64,000 bases of DNA from DATEPR01 sp963780635 (GCA_963780635.1 CAWACW010000014.1:248001-312000), one strand, 5' to 3'. Shown: positions 51,929 to 61,055, counted from the first letter of the stretch. Numbers and translations are program-made. The notes: generated from the sequence alone by a model not told the origin.

Positions 51929-52222
51929 GGGTTTCCCACTTCCGGTAGGCGTCGGGCAGGCAGACGGCGCAGGGCCGGTAGCCGGCGGCGATGGCAGTTG
52001 CTTCGTCGGCGAAGAAGACCCGTTGCTTGACGTGGCCGCCGGCAGCGATCGCGCGCAGCGCGGCTGGACAGTCGCGCCGGCCGTGGATCTTCCCTCACCC
52101 GTGGCCGCCGTCGTGCTCAGGTAGGGGTGGCCGTCGGGGCCGAGCACCACGTACTTCGTGTTGCCCGGCCCCAACGGCCTCTGTTGCACCGCGTCGATCG
52201 CATTGCGGTGTGCGATTGTCAC
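51900..52222 (-). pseudogene. Ada-like metal-binding (Ada Zn) domain protein, frameshifted
   Basis: Starting at GTG 52222 the frame gives NTKYVVLGPDGHPYLSTT, then shifts near 52085 to RRDCPAALRAIAAGGHVKQR, VFFADEATAIAAGYRPCAVC and LPDAYRKW. These match the Zn-coordinating Ada domain (C...C, CxxC) found alone in actinomycetes. The expected region GHRRLRIYGRLDCP is shortened and the frame is broken. Start overlaps the SnoaL gene stop as GTGA. Confidence 0.7.
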
Positions 52223-52683
52223 CAGGCGGCTCTGAGCCCCCTGCGATCAAGCCCGAGCTGGCGCAGAACCGACACGCCATCGTCAAGACCGACCTCCTCG
52301 GTGATCAGCCCGTTCTCGACCTTGAGGACCGTGGTCCCGGTGAACCGCATCGTCTTGCCGGTGTTCGCCACCTGTAGGCCGCCGAGCGGCAGGTCGGTCA
52401 TAGGGTCGCCGGTGTGCGTGCCACCGCCGATCCACTGACCGACGACGTAGTCGCCCTCCGCGATCAGGTCCGCGGTGCCACCGAACGCGAGGTCCGGGAA
52501 CGCCGCGCGGAACTTGGTCGCGAACTCGCGCACGGCGTCGCGACCGCGCAGCGGCGCGTGCAGCGAATACTCGAACCGGATGTCCGGGGCCGCGAGTTCG
52601 TCGATGACGGCCTGATTGAAGTCCGGTCCCCAGAACTCCGTGAACCAGCGCCCGACGATGGCCTTGTTCTCCTCAACCGACAT
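52219..52683 (-). CDS. SnoaL-like/ester cyclase-type protein
   Basis: 154 residues, ATG 52683 with AAAGGA upstream. NTF2/SnoaL fold: EENKAIVGRWFTEFWG, DIRFEYSLHAPLRGRDAVRE, LIAEGDYVVGQWIGGGTHTG and FTGTTVLKVENGLITEEV. Family members are small polyketide cyclases, isomerases or stress proteins; no catalytic claim possible. First gene of the minus-strand string with the Ada-like and alkB genes. Confidence 0.82.
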   Translation of the reverse strand: MSVEENKAIVGRWFTEFWGPDFNQAVIDELAAPDIRFEYSLHAPLRGRDAVREFATKFRAAFPDLAFGGTADLIAEGDYVVGQWIGGGTHTGDPMTDLPLGGLQVANTGKTMRFTGTTVLKVENGLITEEVGLDDGVSVLRQLGLDRRGLRAAW

Positions 52684-53389
52684 GGACCCGTCCTTTCGCA
52701 ACTGTGCTGGCCGCTCCCGTCCGAGGCGGCTCCCTGGGTAGACGTTCGGGCGCGTCGGAACGTGAGGACCGGGATCGACAAATTTCTCGGCGATGTCGCC
52801 ACGATCACGCGTTCCCGTGCCACGCTGAGAATGCGCATCACCACCCGCCCGCGGCGGCCCGCAAGTTGGCGGCGGGGTAGGGACGTCAGGACTCGGCAAC
52901 GCGATTCACGAGCCTGACATCGGCGGAGCCGGGAGCACGTTGAAGGACAGGATCCAGCTCCAGCGCCGGTCTCAACTAGACAACCGGGTCGGGTCGGAAG
53001 GCAGTGGTGGACACACGGTCCTCCCCTGCCGAATCGCGCAGCGCATGGTGGGACAGGAACGACCGCGCCGGGCCATCGGTCACCGACCACCCGGCCCACG
53101 CACCCCCGCTACACGACCGGACGCAGCCAGACGTCCACGTCCAGGATCCCGTCCGGCACGGTCGCGCCCACTCGATCATCTCCGGCACGCCCAAGCGAGT
53201 CGAACATCGAGTGGGGGTTGGCCGTCGGCTGCGCTGGCCCCGCTCTGCGTCGGCCCGATCTCCCACTCCGGCTCCCGCCAGACCCTCAGGACGTCGTCGT
53301 AGGCGACCTGCGAGGGAGCGGTCATGATGCCGAAGCCGGACCTGAGTGTGTGCGTCATGGAACTGATGGTCGTTTCGACGATCAGACGA
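52684..53389. other. Gene-free region with a short LLM-class oxidoreductase-like remnant
   Basis: About 700 bp without an intact gene. On the minus strand 53340-53270 reads MTAPSQVAYDDVLRVWRE, close to the N-terminus of LLM-class F420/flavin oxidoreductases, but it ends soon after. A homologous ~60 bp piece lies at 54500-54560 in the same orientation, beyond the aldo-keto reductase gene. Confidence 0.45.
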
Positions 53390-54409
53390 TCAGCGGCGTC
53401 GCCGTGACGGGTCGAGCAGGGCAGGCGGAGTGTCGAACTTCTCGTCCGCGGCGAGGTCGACGCCGGGCGGGACGATCGCGTCGATCGCGTCGAGGACGTC
53501 GGCGGTGAGCGCGGTGTCTGCGGCGGCGAGCTGGGAGTGCAGGTGCTCCAGCGTGCGGGGTCCGATGATCGCGCTGGTCACTCCCGGGTGCGCGGTGACG
53601 AAGCCGAGCGCGAGCTGGATCATCGTCAGACCCGCCTCGTCGGCGACCTTGGCCAGCTTTTCGACGGCGTCGACCTTGGCCCGGTTGGCCGGGATGGAGG
53701 TGTCGAAGCGCTCCGGCATCAGCGTTGAGCGGCTGGTGGTGACGTCCCGGCCGTCGCGGATCGCGCCGGACAGCCAGCCTGACGCCAACGGACTCCACGC
53801 CAGCACGCCGAGTCCGTACTCCTCGGTCACGGGCAGCACGTGGGTTTCGATTGCGCGTTGCAGGATCGAGTAACCGGGCTGTTCGGTGACGTACCGGCCG
53901 AGGTGGTTTTCCTTGGCGGCCCACTGGGCTTGCACGATGCGGTACGCGGGGAAGGTGGAAGACCCGAAGTAGCGGATCTTTCCCGCGCGCTGTAGGTCGG
54001 TCAACGCCGACAACGTCTCCTCGTCGCTGGTGGTCGGGTCCCACCGGTGCATCTGGTAGAGATCGACGTGATCGACGTCCAGGCGGCGCAGGCTGTTGTC
54101 CAGCTCAGTGACCAGCCAGCGCCGCGAACTGCCCCGGTGGTTGGGTTCCTCGCCCATCGGCAGGTGCGCCTTCGTGGCGAGCACGACGTCGTCGCGGCGG
54201 CCTGCGATGGCCTTGCCGACCATCTCTTCGGACTCGCCTTGGCTGTAGATGTCGGCGGTGTCGATGAGGTTGATGCCGGCAGCGAGCGCGGCGTCGACGA
54301 TGGCGGTGGCCTCGTCCTGGGTGGTGCGGCCGATGGCGCCGAAGTTCATCGCGCCGAGCACGAGCGTGCTGACTTCGACGCCGGTGCGGCCGAGAGTGCG
54401 GTACTGCAT
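53390..54409 (-). CDS. Aldo-keto reductase (YajO/AKR11-like)
   Basis: 339 residues, ATG 54409 with GGAGGAAC upstream. The complete AKR tetrad is visible: Asp and Tyr in NLIDTADIYSQGESEE, Lys in LATKAHLP, His in VDLYQMHRWDP. GKIRYFGSSTF, QPGYSILQR and LAWSPLASGWLSG are typical of the tas/YajO-like group. NADPH-dependent. Divergent from a TetR gene with tandem operators. Confidence 0.93.
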   Translation of the reverse strand: MQYRTLGRTGVEVSTLVLGAMNFGAIGRTTQDEATAIVDAALAAGINLIDTADIYSQGESEEMVGKAIAGRRDDVVLATKAHLPMGEEPNHRGSSRRWLVTELDNSLRRLDVDHVDLYQMHRWDPTTSDEETLSALTDLQRAGKIRYFGSSTFPAYRIVQAQWAAKENHLGRYVTEQPGYSILQRAIETHVLPVTEEYGLGVLAWSPLASGWLSGAIRDGRDVTTSRSTLMPERFDTSIPANRAKVDAVEKLAKVADEAGLTMIQLALGFVTAHPGVTSAIIGPRTLEHLHSQLAAADTALTADVLDAIDAIVPPGVDLAADEKFDTPPALLDPSRRRR

Positions 54410-54799
54410 GAGAAGTGTTCCTCCGTATCGGGTGGAGCATGAGGACGGTCCGGGGTGGGGAGCCGGCCTCCTTGGCCCGGTATCCGGACGCCTCGCACCG
54501 GGCCCGCAGGACGTCGGCGGAGGCGACCTGCGGGGCGCCGGTCATCGCTGCCGAAGCCGACTTGCGGGCCGGCGCGAGGGGTTGGCTACTTCGAGTCGAT
54601 CGTGCCCAGCGGGTCGCTGGTCGCGGTCAGGGTTGCCCGGGCGGTCGGCCACGCGTCGTTGTCCAGGCCCAGCGCGGTACGGAGACGGTCGGGGTCGGCG
54701 AGTCGATGCCGGTCTCGGCCGATGTGGTGTCGCTCATGGGATAGCTACTTTCTTGGTGGGCGTGATGGCCCGCACCGCACGACGATCTGGCATGATGGC
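54410..54799. other. Intergenic region with remnants
   Basis: Contains the second LLM-like piece (minus strand, APQVASADVLRARCE near 54540). It also has a coding-like pair of fragments on the minus strand (MSDTTSAETGIDSPTP at 54735, then in another frame ALGLDNDAWPTARATLTATS to 54595) that may be a broken small gene. No intact gene seen. Confidence 0.35.
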
Positions 54800-54842
54800 A
54801 ATACGGAGCCGCGTTCCACTTCACCATACGGAACCTCGCTCC
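54800..54842. promoter_or_regulatory. Tandem TetR-type operators
   Basis: ATACGGAGCCGCGTTCC (54800-54816) and ATACGGAACCTCGCTCC (54825-54841) are direct repeats 25 bp apart. Each is internally palindromic (CGGA...TCC), just upstream of the TetR start. Confidence 0.7.
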
Positions 54843-54866
54843 GCTTTGCAACTGGAGGTGCTCACG

Positions 54867-55481
54867 ATGTCCACGGCCAACACGCCGCCGGTCAACAGCG
54901 GCCGGCACAAGCGATCCGACGTCCGCCGAAACGAGCGGGCGCTCCTGGACGCCGCCGCCACCGTGTTCGTCCGGTCAGGGGTGGATGCTCCGGTGCGGGA
55001 GATCGCCGCCGAAGCGGGCCTCGGTATGGGCACCATCTACCGGCACTTCCCCACCCGGGCCGACCTCGTTGTCGCGGTCTTCCGTCACCAGCTCGACGCG
55101 CTCGCCGCCACCACGATCACGCCCCCTGCCGCCGAAACGCCGTACGAGGTCTTGCGGTCATGGGTTGACCGGTTTGCCGATTTCCTGGTCACCAAGCACG
55201 GCCTGGCCGAGGCACTGCACTCCGACCAAGCCGGGTTCGAGAGCCTGCACGCCGAGTTCGTCGAGCGCCTGCTCCCCGTGCTCGACCAGTTGTTGAGAGC
55301 GTCCGCCGCCGCCGGCTACACACGCGCGGACATCCGGGCTTACGATTTCATGCTCGCCATCGGCAACCTCTGCATCGGCGTCGAGACCTTCCCCGACTAC
55401 CAGGCCCGCCGCATGATCGACCTACTGCTCGCCGGCCTTGCCCAGCCCACCCAGGCACCGACAGCGGATGAGCCCACATAG
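54867..55481 (+). CDS. TetR-family repressor
   Basis: 204 residues, ATG 54867, GGAGG 9 bp upstream. HTH in DAPVREIAAEAGLGMGTIYRHF; C-terminal domain (RSWVDRFADFLVTKHGLAEA) of the SbtR/TetR_C type. Divergent from the aldo-keto reductase with two operator copies between them; it presumably represses both. Confidence 0.92.
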   Translation: MSTANTPPVNSGRHKRSDVRRNERALLDAAATVFVRSGVDAPVREIAAEAGLGMGTIYRHFPTRADLVVAVFRHQLDALAATTITPPAAETPYEVLRSWVDRFADFLVTKHGLAEALHSDQAGFESLHAEFVERLLPVLDQLLRASAAAGYTRADIRAYDFMLAIGNLCIGVETFPDYQARRMIDLLLAGLAQPTQAPTADEPT

Positions 55482-55777
55482 GCCCCCGCTACCCGCACAC
55501 CTGCGAAGGCCGCTGTCGCAGACGAACTGCTGTGGATCCTGGCGAACGCTCCTGACCGATGCCGGCCTGACGACCTCTACCCCGGATCCTGATCGTTTCC
55601 ACCCTGCTTGGTGGCTCCAGCGAGGATGAACGGCCGGCCATCGCTTCAACTAACCATCGACTCAGGACACTCGGCGCTGGCGGGTCTGTTTTGTGCGAAA
55701 GTCTGCATCCAGCCACGATCCACCTTGCCGCCCGCAGCCGCGCCGGGACGCGACCGACCCTCACCGGGGAGGCGGAC
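55482..55777. other. Non-coding region
   Basis: About 300 bp after the TetR stop; no gene, repeat or clear terminator seen. Confidence 0.4.
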
Positions 55778-55780
55778 TAA

Positions 55781-55941
55781 GAGCTGCTAACACGATGGCG
55801 TTCGGTCAGGGAGCGGCGTCCAGGTGCGCCGGCTGCAAGGCGGAGGAGGTCCCGGTACCGCTGTTGTACCGGGGCCGACGACAACGCCGCAGATGGCGTG
55901 CCTGGACGACGCGAGCCGAACAGTTATTGTGTTAGCAGCTC
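55781..55941 (+). mobile_element. 161-bp MITE-like element, copy B
   Basis: Inverted ends GAGCTGCTAACAC, perfect 3-bp target duplication TAA (55778-55780 and 55942-55944). Inserted in the stop codon of the AraC gene; TAG is regenerated across the junction. Confidence 0.92.
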
Positions 55942-56684
55942 TAATACCGCTGCGCGTACCAGGTCGGTGGCTCGCCGAACATGCTCTTGAAGTCGCGGAT
56001 GAAGTGGCCCTGGTCGGCGTAGCCGAGGTCCGCCGCCAGCGCGGCCCAGTCGATCGCCCCGCCGGCGGCCATGCGTGCGGTCACCTCGTGCAGGCGGTAG
56101 CGGCGGATCACCCACTTGGGCCCGATGCCGACATACTCCGCGAACAGCCGTTGCAGCCTCCGCACGCTCAGCCCCAACTCGCCGGCGAGGTGTTCGACCC
56201 TGGTCACGGCCTTGTCCTTGGCGATCAGCTCGACCGCGGCCACCGCCTGGCGCACCCGGGGGTCGTCGTCGGGCAGGTGTTTGCGCAGGAACGCATCCAC
56301 GGTCGGCACGTCGAGCGTCATAGGCAGGTCCGGGCCGAACACCTCGGTCGCCGCCACGACGCGGTCGGTGATCGTCGAGACGGAGGTACCGAGGAACGGG
56401 CGGAAGCAGCCCGGCCGGAACGTGACGCCGAAGACGTGGTCGCGGCCCTCGAGGACCTTGAGCTGGTAGCCGCTGCACACACCGTTGACCTCGGCGCGGC
56501 CACCTCCGAACGACAGGTGCACGTTCGGGTACGGCACGATCTTCTGCCGGTAGGGCTCGGCGTAGTCCCAGCGAGCCTCCCAGTACCGCTCCACCCATGG
56601 CGCGAGCGCCGGCGACGGGCCGTGGAACGCGTGGCGCTGATACCTCGTCCACGCACTCCGCAGCTCACGAACGTCCCGCCCCAC
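55941..56684 (-). CDS. AraC-family regulator
   Basis: 247 residues from GTG 56684 (weak ribosome site). N-terminal DUF6597-like segment (HGPSPALAPWVERYWEARW, YPNVHLSFGGGRAEV). C-terminal double HTH: VEHLAGELGLSVRRLQRLFA and AALAADLGYADQGHFIRDFK, SMFGEPPTWYAQRY. Stop codon lies at the junction with MITE copy B but was TAG before insertion too. Divergent by 64 bp from the DinB-like gene, which it may control. Confidence 0.9.
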   Translation of the reverse strand: MGRDVRELRSAWTRYQRHAFHGPSPALAPWVERYWEARWDYAEPYRQKIVPYPNVHLSFGGGRAEVNGVCSGYQLKVLEGRDHVFGVTFRPGCFRPFLGTSVSTITDRVVAATEVFGPDLPMTLDVPTVDAFLRKHLPDDDPRVRQAVAAVELIAKDKAVTRVEHLAGELGLSVRRLQRLFAEYVGIGPKWVIRRYRLHEVTARMAAGGAIDWAALAADLGYADQGHFIRDFKSMFGEPPTWYAQRY

Positions 56685-56748
56685 ACGGCAGAGTGTATGT
56701 CGCCTTTGTTCAATACCCCCGCGGCCCGGGCCGCCTAGCGTCGCCGCC

Positions 56749-57318
56749 ATGTCACACGTGTCCAACGCGGCCGAGGCCATGGCCGCAGTCGCCCGCACCA
56801 TCACCGACGACCAGCTCGCCAACAAGACCCCGTGCACGGAGTACGACGTGCGGGCACTGGTCAACCACCTCCTGTTCTGGGGCCCGTCGCTCGCCGGCGC
56901 CGGCCGTAAGGAGTCCGTTCCGCAGCCGGCGGCCGCCGAGTCCGATGTGGACCTGGCGGCCGGCGACTGGCGTGGCCGCCTGCTCGCCCTGCTGGGCGAC
57001 ATCACGTCGTCGTGGGCGCCGCCGAACGCCTGGGAGGGCGAGACGAGCATGGGCACGCCGCACATGCTGCCCGCGCCCGTCATGGGCGACATGATCGTCG
57101 GCGAGCTGGCCGTGCACGGCTGGGACCTGGCGGTCGCGACCGGACAGCGGCTGCAACTGCCCGCCGACCTGCTGGCGCATCTGCACGACACGGTGCTCGC
57201 CGGCGTGGAGCAGGGGCGGGAGATGGGCCTGTACGGACCGGAGGTCACGATGCCGGCCGACGCACCCACCTTGGACCGCATCCTCGGCCTGACCGGCCGT
57301 GATCCCGCCTGGGCGTAG
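56749..57318 (+). CDS. TIGR03086-type metal-binding protein (mycothiol isomerase-like DinB fold)
   Basis: 189 residues, ATG 56749. N-terminal four-helix bundle with DDQLANKTPCTEYDVRALVN, HLLFWG and the conserved GELAVHGWDLAVATGQ, supplying three His-type ligands of the DinB/MDMPI fold. Such proteins use mycothiol or act in detoxification. Likely regulated by the divergent AraC protein. Confidence 0.9.
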   Translation: MSHVSNAAEAMAAVARTITDDQLANKTPCTEYDVRALVNHLLFWGPSLAGAGRKESVPQPAAAESDVDLAAGDWRGRLLALLGDITSSWAPPNAWEGETSMGTPHMLPAPVMGDMIVGELAVHGWDLAVATGQRLQLPADLLAHLHDTVLAGVEQGREMGLYGPEVTMPADAPTLDRILGLTGRDPAWA

Positions 57319-57415
57319 CCACCGACTGGTGATGCCGGTCATATCTGTCGCGAGCTGTCGAAGCGTGGTTCGGTGGCTTCGACGTCCCGGCCGACAGTCA
57401 CCGCGCAAGGAGACA

Positions 57416-57620
57416 ACCAAGTAGTACATGATCATGCACGACGCCTCCCAGGCCGACATCGACACGATGGCCGGCAAGGGAGACCGCGGCCGGCCCGGCG
57501 TGGACGCCCGAGGAAGTCCGCGCGATGGGCGAGTTCATGGGCAGGCGGACGGACGAGTTGGTGGAGTCCGGCGAGTTCGTCGACGCCGCCGGGTTGGCCG
57601 CGCCGGTGCTTATCTGGACT
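57416..57620 (+). pseudogene. YCII/DGPF-family remnant
   Basis: YMIMHDASQADIDTM, frame change, then PAWTPEEVRAMGEFMGRR and TDELVESGEFVDAAGLAAP reproduce the N-terminal half of YCII (DGPFAETKE) proteins. An in-frame stop precedes YMIM and the C-terminal half is missing. Decayed, in a gene-poor zone. Confidence 0.75.
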
Positions 57621-58207
57621 TCGACTGGCTGGGCGCTCGGGGGTGCGGCATGACCGACACGGCACGGGTCGCTTCGATGTGATCTTGCTGTATAACGCCG
57701 CAGATCCCGGCCACCTTCGCTAGTACGTGTGGTATTCCACGTCGGGCAGCCTATAGAGGACTCGCTATTCCAGGAGGCTGGGTGCCGCCGTCCGCTCATC
57801 CATTCAGTTGGCAGCCTGGATGTCAGCAGCCTAACGATCGAACGTCTGCTCGTGCCTCGAGTCGTGCGCTCATCTGCCGATGACCATGTGTCTGGCATGG
57901 GCCGTGCGCCGCTGGTCGGGTCCATCGATCAGCGAACCAATTCGAACTATGCTGGGCAACAAGTCCGCACTTGACCTGGCGTCAAGGGGTCGTCTTACCC
58001 ATGCCGATGGAGATCATCGCCGGACCGATTCCACCTACGATACGTCCGGAATATGTCCGTAAGCAGATCGCGTGGCTCGGCGCGTTCCGGGTCCGGGCCA
58101 ACTGGCAGCTGTCCGGGAGTAGGTATCCATGAAACTGAGAACGCGTCGGCACCGTTGTTGACTTCGCCACCAACCCGGTCCGTTGATTTGTCGATACGGT
58201 ACGAGCC
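57621..58207. other. Gene-free region
   Basis: Nearly 600 bp with lower coding bias and no supported gene; one small coding-like tail (FDVILLYNAADPGHLR, ending at 57723). It contains the promoter of the MFS gene. Confidence 0.4.
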
Positions 58208-59500
58208 ATGGCCGACAACTCAGCCCAGACGGGGGGCTGGCTGCTGCACCGCCACCGCGATTTCCGGCTCCTGTTCGTCGGCTCGACGATCGGCAAGCTC
58301 GGTGATTCGATCGCCGCCATCGCAATGCCCTTGGTGGCCGTGTCCACGCTGCACGCCACGGCGTTCGAGGTCGGTCTGCTGGAGGCGGCGGCCTGGCTGG
58401 CGTGGCTGGTGATCGGCCTGCCGGTCGGTGCGTGGGTGGACCGGTGGCGGCGCCGGCCGATCATGGTGATCGCGTCCGCCGCGTCGTTCCTGATCTTCGT
58501 TAGCGTGCCGATCGCGGCATGGCTGCATCTGCTCAGCATCGGCCTGCTGCTCGTCGTCGCCCTGCTGTCCGGCTGCGCCTCGGTGTTCTTCCAGACCTCG
58601 TACTTCCCCTACTTGCCGACGATCCTGCGGCCGGCCGACCGACCGTCCGGAAACTCGTTGCTGGAGGGGGGTTCGGCGGCGGCGGGCATCCTCGGCCAGG
58701 GTGCCGGCGGTCTCATCGCCCAACTGGCCGGCGCGGTCAACGGCATGCTGGCCGACGCCATCACGTTCCTGGTGTCCATCGCGTGCGTCCTGGGGATCCG
58801 GCAGCCGGAGCAGCCGCCGGAGCGACCCGGTGAGCCGACCACGATCGTGGCCGAGATCCGCGGCGGCATGGCCTTCATTTTCGGCGACGAGTGGCTGCGC
58901 CCGATGATGCTCTTCGGCATCGTCGCCAACTTCGCGATCGTCGGCTACGAGGCCATCCAGGTGGTGTTCCTGGTCCGCACGGTGGGGTTGTCGTCCGGCT
59001 CGGTCGGCGCGCTCGTCGCGCTCAGCAGTATCGGCGGCATCGTGGGCGCCTTTGTGGCCGGCACAGTGTCCAAGCGGCTGGGCAGTGCCCGAGCGCAACT
59101 GGCGTTCGTGGCCGGCACGGTGGTCGTGCTGCTGACGCCGCTGACGTTCGGCGGCCCCGGCGTGCTGCTGTTCTTGGTCGGCGGCTTCAGCGTGTCGATG
59201 GGCGTCGCAGGCTCCAACGTCGTCGTCGCCGTGTTCGGGCAAAGCTATGTGCCGCAACACATGCTCGGCAGGCTCAACGCGTGCGGCTCGTTCCTCGGTT
59301 ACGGTGCCATCCCGCTGGGTGCCCTGGCCGGGGGTGCCCTGGCCAATGTGCTGGGTCCGCGCGGGGGCATGTTGGTGATGACCGTCCTGGTGCCGCTGTC
59401 CGGCCTGTTCCTGCTGCTCTCGCCGGTGCGTACCGTCCGCGACCTGCCGGCACGACCCGAACCAGACATCGCGACCGAGGCGGCGTCGTCGAAAAACTGA
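58208..59500 (+). CDS. MFS transporter (MFS_3/EntS-like exporter)
   Basis: 430 residues, ATG 58208, 10-12 transmembrane helices. Signature VGAWVDRWRRRPIMVIASA is the GxxxDRxxRR loop between helices 2 and 3. LEGGSAAAGILGQGAGGLI is typical of the enterobactin-exporter-like group. Substrate not predictable; drugs, siderophores or secondary metabolites are usual. Stands alone. Confidence 0.93.
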   Translation: MADNSAQTGGWLLHRHRDFRLLFVGSTIGKLGDSIAAIAMPLVAVSTLHATAFEVGLLEAAAWLAWLVIGLPVGAWVDRWRRRPIMVIASAASFLIFVSVPIAAWLHLLSIGLLLVVALLSGCASVFFQTSYFPYLPTILRPADRPSGNSLLEGGSAAAGILGQGAGGLIAQLAGAVNGMLADAITFLVSIACVLGIRQPEQPPERPGEPTTIVAEIRGGMAFIFGDEWLRPMMLFGIVANFAIVGYEAIQVVFLVRTVGLSSGSVGALVALSSIGGIVGAFVAGTVSKRLGSARAQLAFVAGTVVVLLTPLTFGGPGVLLFLVGGFSVSMGVAGSNVVVAVFGQSYVPQHMLGRLNACGSFLGYGAIPLGALAGGALANVLGPRGGMLVMTVLVPLSGLFLLLSPVRTVRDLPARPEPDIATEAASSKN

Positions 59501-59667
59501 CGGAGTTGTTGAGAGTCCGGGCTCTCGATCAAGGCAGGCCAATGGCTGAGCGAGGCGGACCAGGCTCGTCGCGGGTCCACTCACCCTGGCGCTGACCTGT
59601 GCGGCGACAGCCTGCGTGGCATCGCTGGTGCGACTGCCGCGCAGGCTGCTCCGCTGGACGTGTGCCG

Positions 59668-60585
59668 CTATGGCAACGAGAGTTCGGCGAACCGCAGGTA
59701 GTGGTCGCCCACCGTGCGTTCGTTCTCGGGGTCGTCGAACACGATCGGCCTGCCGGCGGGTGGCCGGATCGGGGTGCGGAGTCCGGCGCAGCGGAAAACC
59801 GCGGTGGACAGACGCGGACCGTGTGCCGGGGTGAGCACCCGATGCGGACAGGCGCGCAACCGGCCGGAGGTGACCCGTTCGGCCAATGTGCCGAATATGA
59901 CCAGCACGGCGTCGGGTGTCGGGTCGACGGTGCACCACTCGCCGTCGTGGCCCCGCACTTGGAGGCAGCCCGCTTCGCCCTGCTCGGTGAGCAATGTGGC
60001 GAAGCTGGCGTCGCGATGGCTGACGTAGGACAGGCTGTCAGCCGGGTCGGCCATCGGTCGAGGTTGGTAGCGGGTCAGGCTGAGATTGGTGTACTCGGCA
60101 CCGACGGTGTCGAACACCGATGACGGCAGGCCCAGTTCCGGGCAGACGGCCACCAGCAGGTCGTGGCACAGTTGGTCGGCCGCCGCGCGGAAGCGCTTTA
60201 CCAGCTCCTGGAAGTCGGGGTTCGGCCACACGTTGACGTGGTCGAACAGCGCCGCGTGCGACTGGGACGCGCCGGCCCGGATCGCGTCGGCCGCGCCGTC
60301 GAACTGGGCGAAGCTCAGCCGATCGAACGTGCGGCGACCGGCGTCGTCCTGATAGCTGTTCCACCCGCGGTGCGCCGAACCGGTAGGGCTGCGCAACTGG
60401 GCCAGGCGCTCGTCGGGCAGGTTGAAGATCGCATCGGTGAGGTCCAACACCCGCACCGATAGCGCGGCCAGCTCCGCCGCACCGGTCACCTGGAGTGCGC
60501 CCGCGGTGTTACCGGCGGCCAGCACCGCCTCGGCGACCAGCTGACGGTCGGCGCCGGCATCGACTCTGGGAATTGTCGTCATCAT
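59668..60585 (-). CDS. Isopenicillin N synthase-like 2OG/Fe(II) oxygenase
   Basis: 305 residues, ATG 60585 with AGAAGG 8 bp upstream. The iron triad is His-Asp in SYVSHRDASFATLL and distal His in ACPHRVLTPAHG; RLSTAVF supplies the Arg-x-Ser 2-oxoglutarate signature. N-terminal DIOX_N-like region with NLPDERLAQLRSPTG. Oxidises a small molecule; not obviously tied to a pathway here. Confidence 0.9.
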   Translation of the reverse strand: MMTTIPRVDAGADRQLVAEAVLAAGNTAGALQVTGAAELAALSVRVLDLTDAIFNLPDERLAQLRSPTGSAHRGWNSYQDDAGRRTFDRLSFAQFDGAADAIRAGASQSHAALFDHVNVWPNPDFQELVKRFRAAADQLCHDLLVAVCPELGLPSSVFDTVGAEYTNLSLTRYQPRPMADPADSLSYVSHRDASFATLLTEQGEAGCLQVRGHDGEWCTVDPTPDAVLVIFGTLAERVTSGRLRACPHRVLTPAHGPRLSTAVFRCAGLRTPIRPPAGRPIVFDDPENERTVGDHYLRFAELSLP

Positions 60586-60688
60586 GGCATGCACCTTCTG
60601 GTAGGGCTGTGGACGGCACACGGAAATCGACGCAGATAGGGTGTCGCCGAACGGCTCGGTGCCGCGGCGATATCATCGTGCGCCAGAA

Positions 60689-60720
60689 AAGGCCGGCAAC
60701 CCGTGATACCGGCCGGCCTT
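60689..60720 (-). terminator. Intrinsic terminator formerly next to the PPOX stop
   Basis: AAGGCCGG (60689-60696) pairs with CCGGCCTT (60713-60720); extended arms have one mismatch. On the minus strand a TTTT run follows. It now lies 336 bp after the PPOX stop because two MITEs are inserted between; without them it would be ~10 bp away. Confidence 0.75.
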
Positions 60721-60731
60721 CTTGGCACTTA

Positions 60732-60891
60732 GAGCTGCTAACACAATGGCGTTCGGTCAGGGAGCGGCGTCCAGGTGCGCCGGCTGCAAGGCGGAGGAGG
60801 TTCCGGTACCGCTGTTGTACCGGGGCCGACGACAGCGCCGCAGCTGGCGTGGCTGGACGACGCGAGCCGAACAGTATTGTGTTAGTAGCTC
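60732..60891 (+). mobile_element. 160-bp MITE-like element, copy C
   Basis: One base shorter than its siblings. Flanked by TTA (60729-60731) and TTA (60892-60894), the latter shared with copy D. Inserted between the PPOX stop and its terminator. Confidence 0.92.
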
Positions 60892-60894
60892 TTA

Positions 60895-61055
60895 GAGCTG
60901 CTAACACAATGGCGTTCGGTCAGGGAGCGGCGTCCAGGTGCGCCGGCTGCAAGGCGGAGGAGGTCCCGGTACCGCTGTTGTACCGGGGCCGACGACAACG
61001 CCACAGAAGGCGTGCCTGGGCGACGCGAGCCGAACAGTTATTGTGTTAGTAGCTC
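60895..61055 (+). mobile_element. 161-bp MITE-like element, copy D
   Basis: Tandem to copy C, TSD TTA on both sides (60892-60894 and 61056-61058). The right TTA is the TAA stop of the PPOX gene on the minus strand. Confidence 0.92.

Noticed and set aside
55800..55935. Small ORF inside each MITE (FGQGAASRCAGCKAEE...)
   Set aside because: Found in the copies only as a by-product of the repeated sequence; copy C has a frameshift in it; no known transposase similarity.
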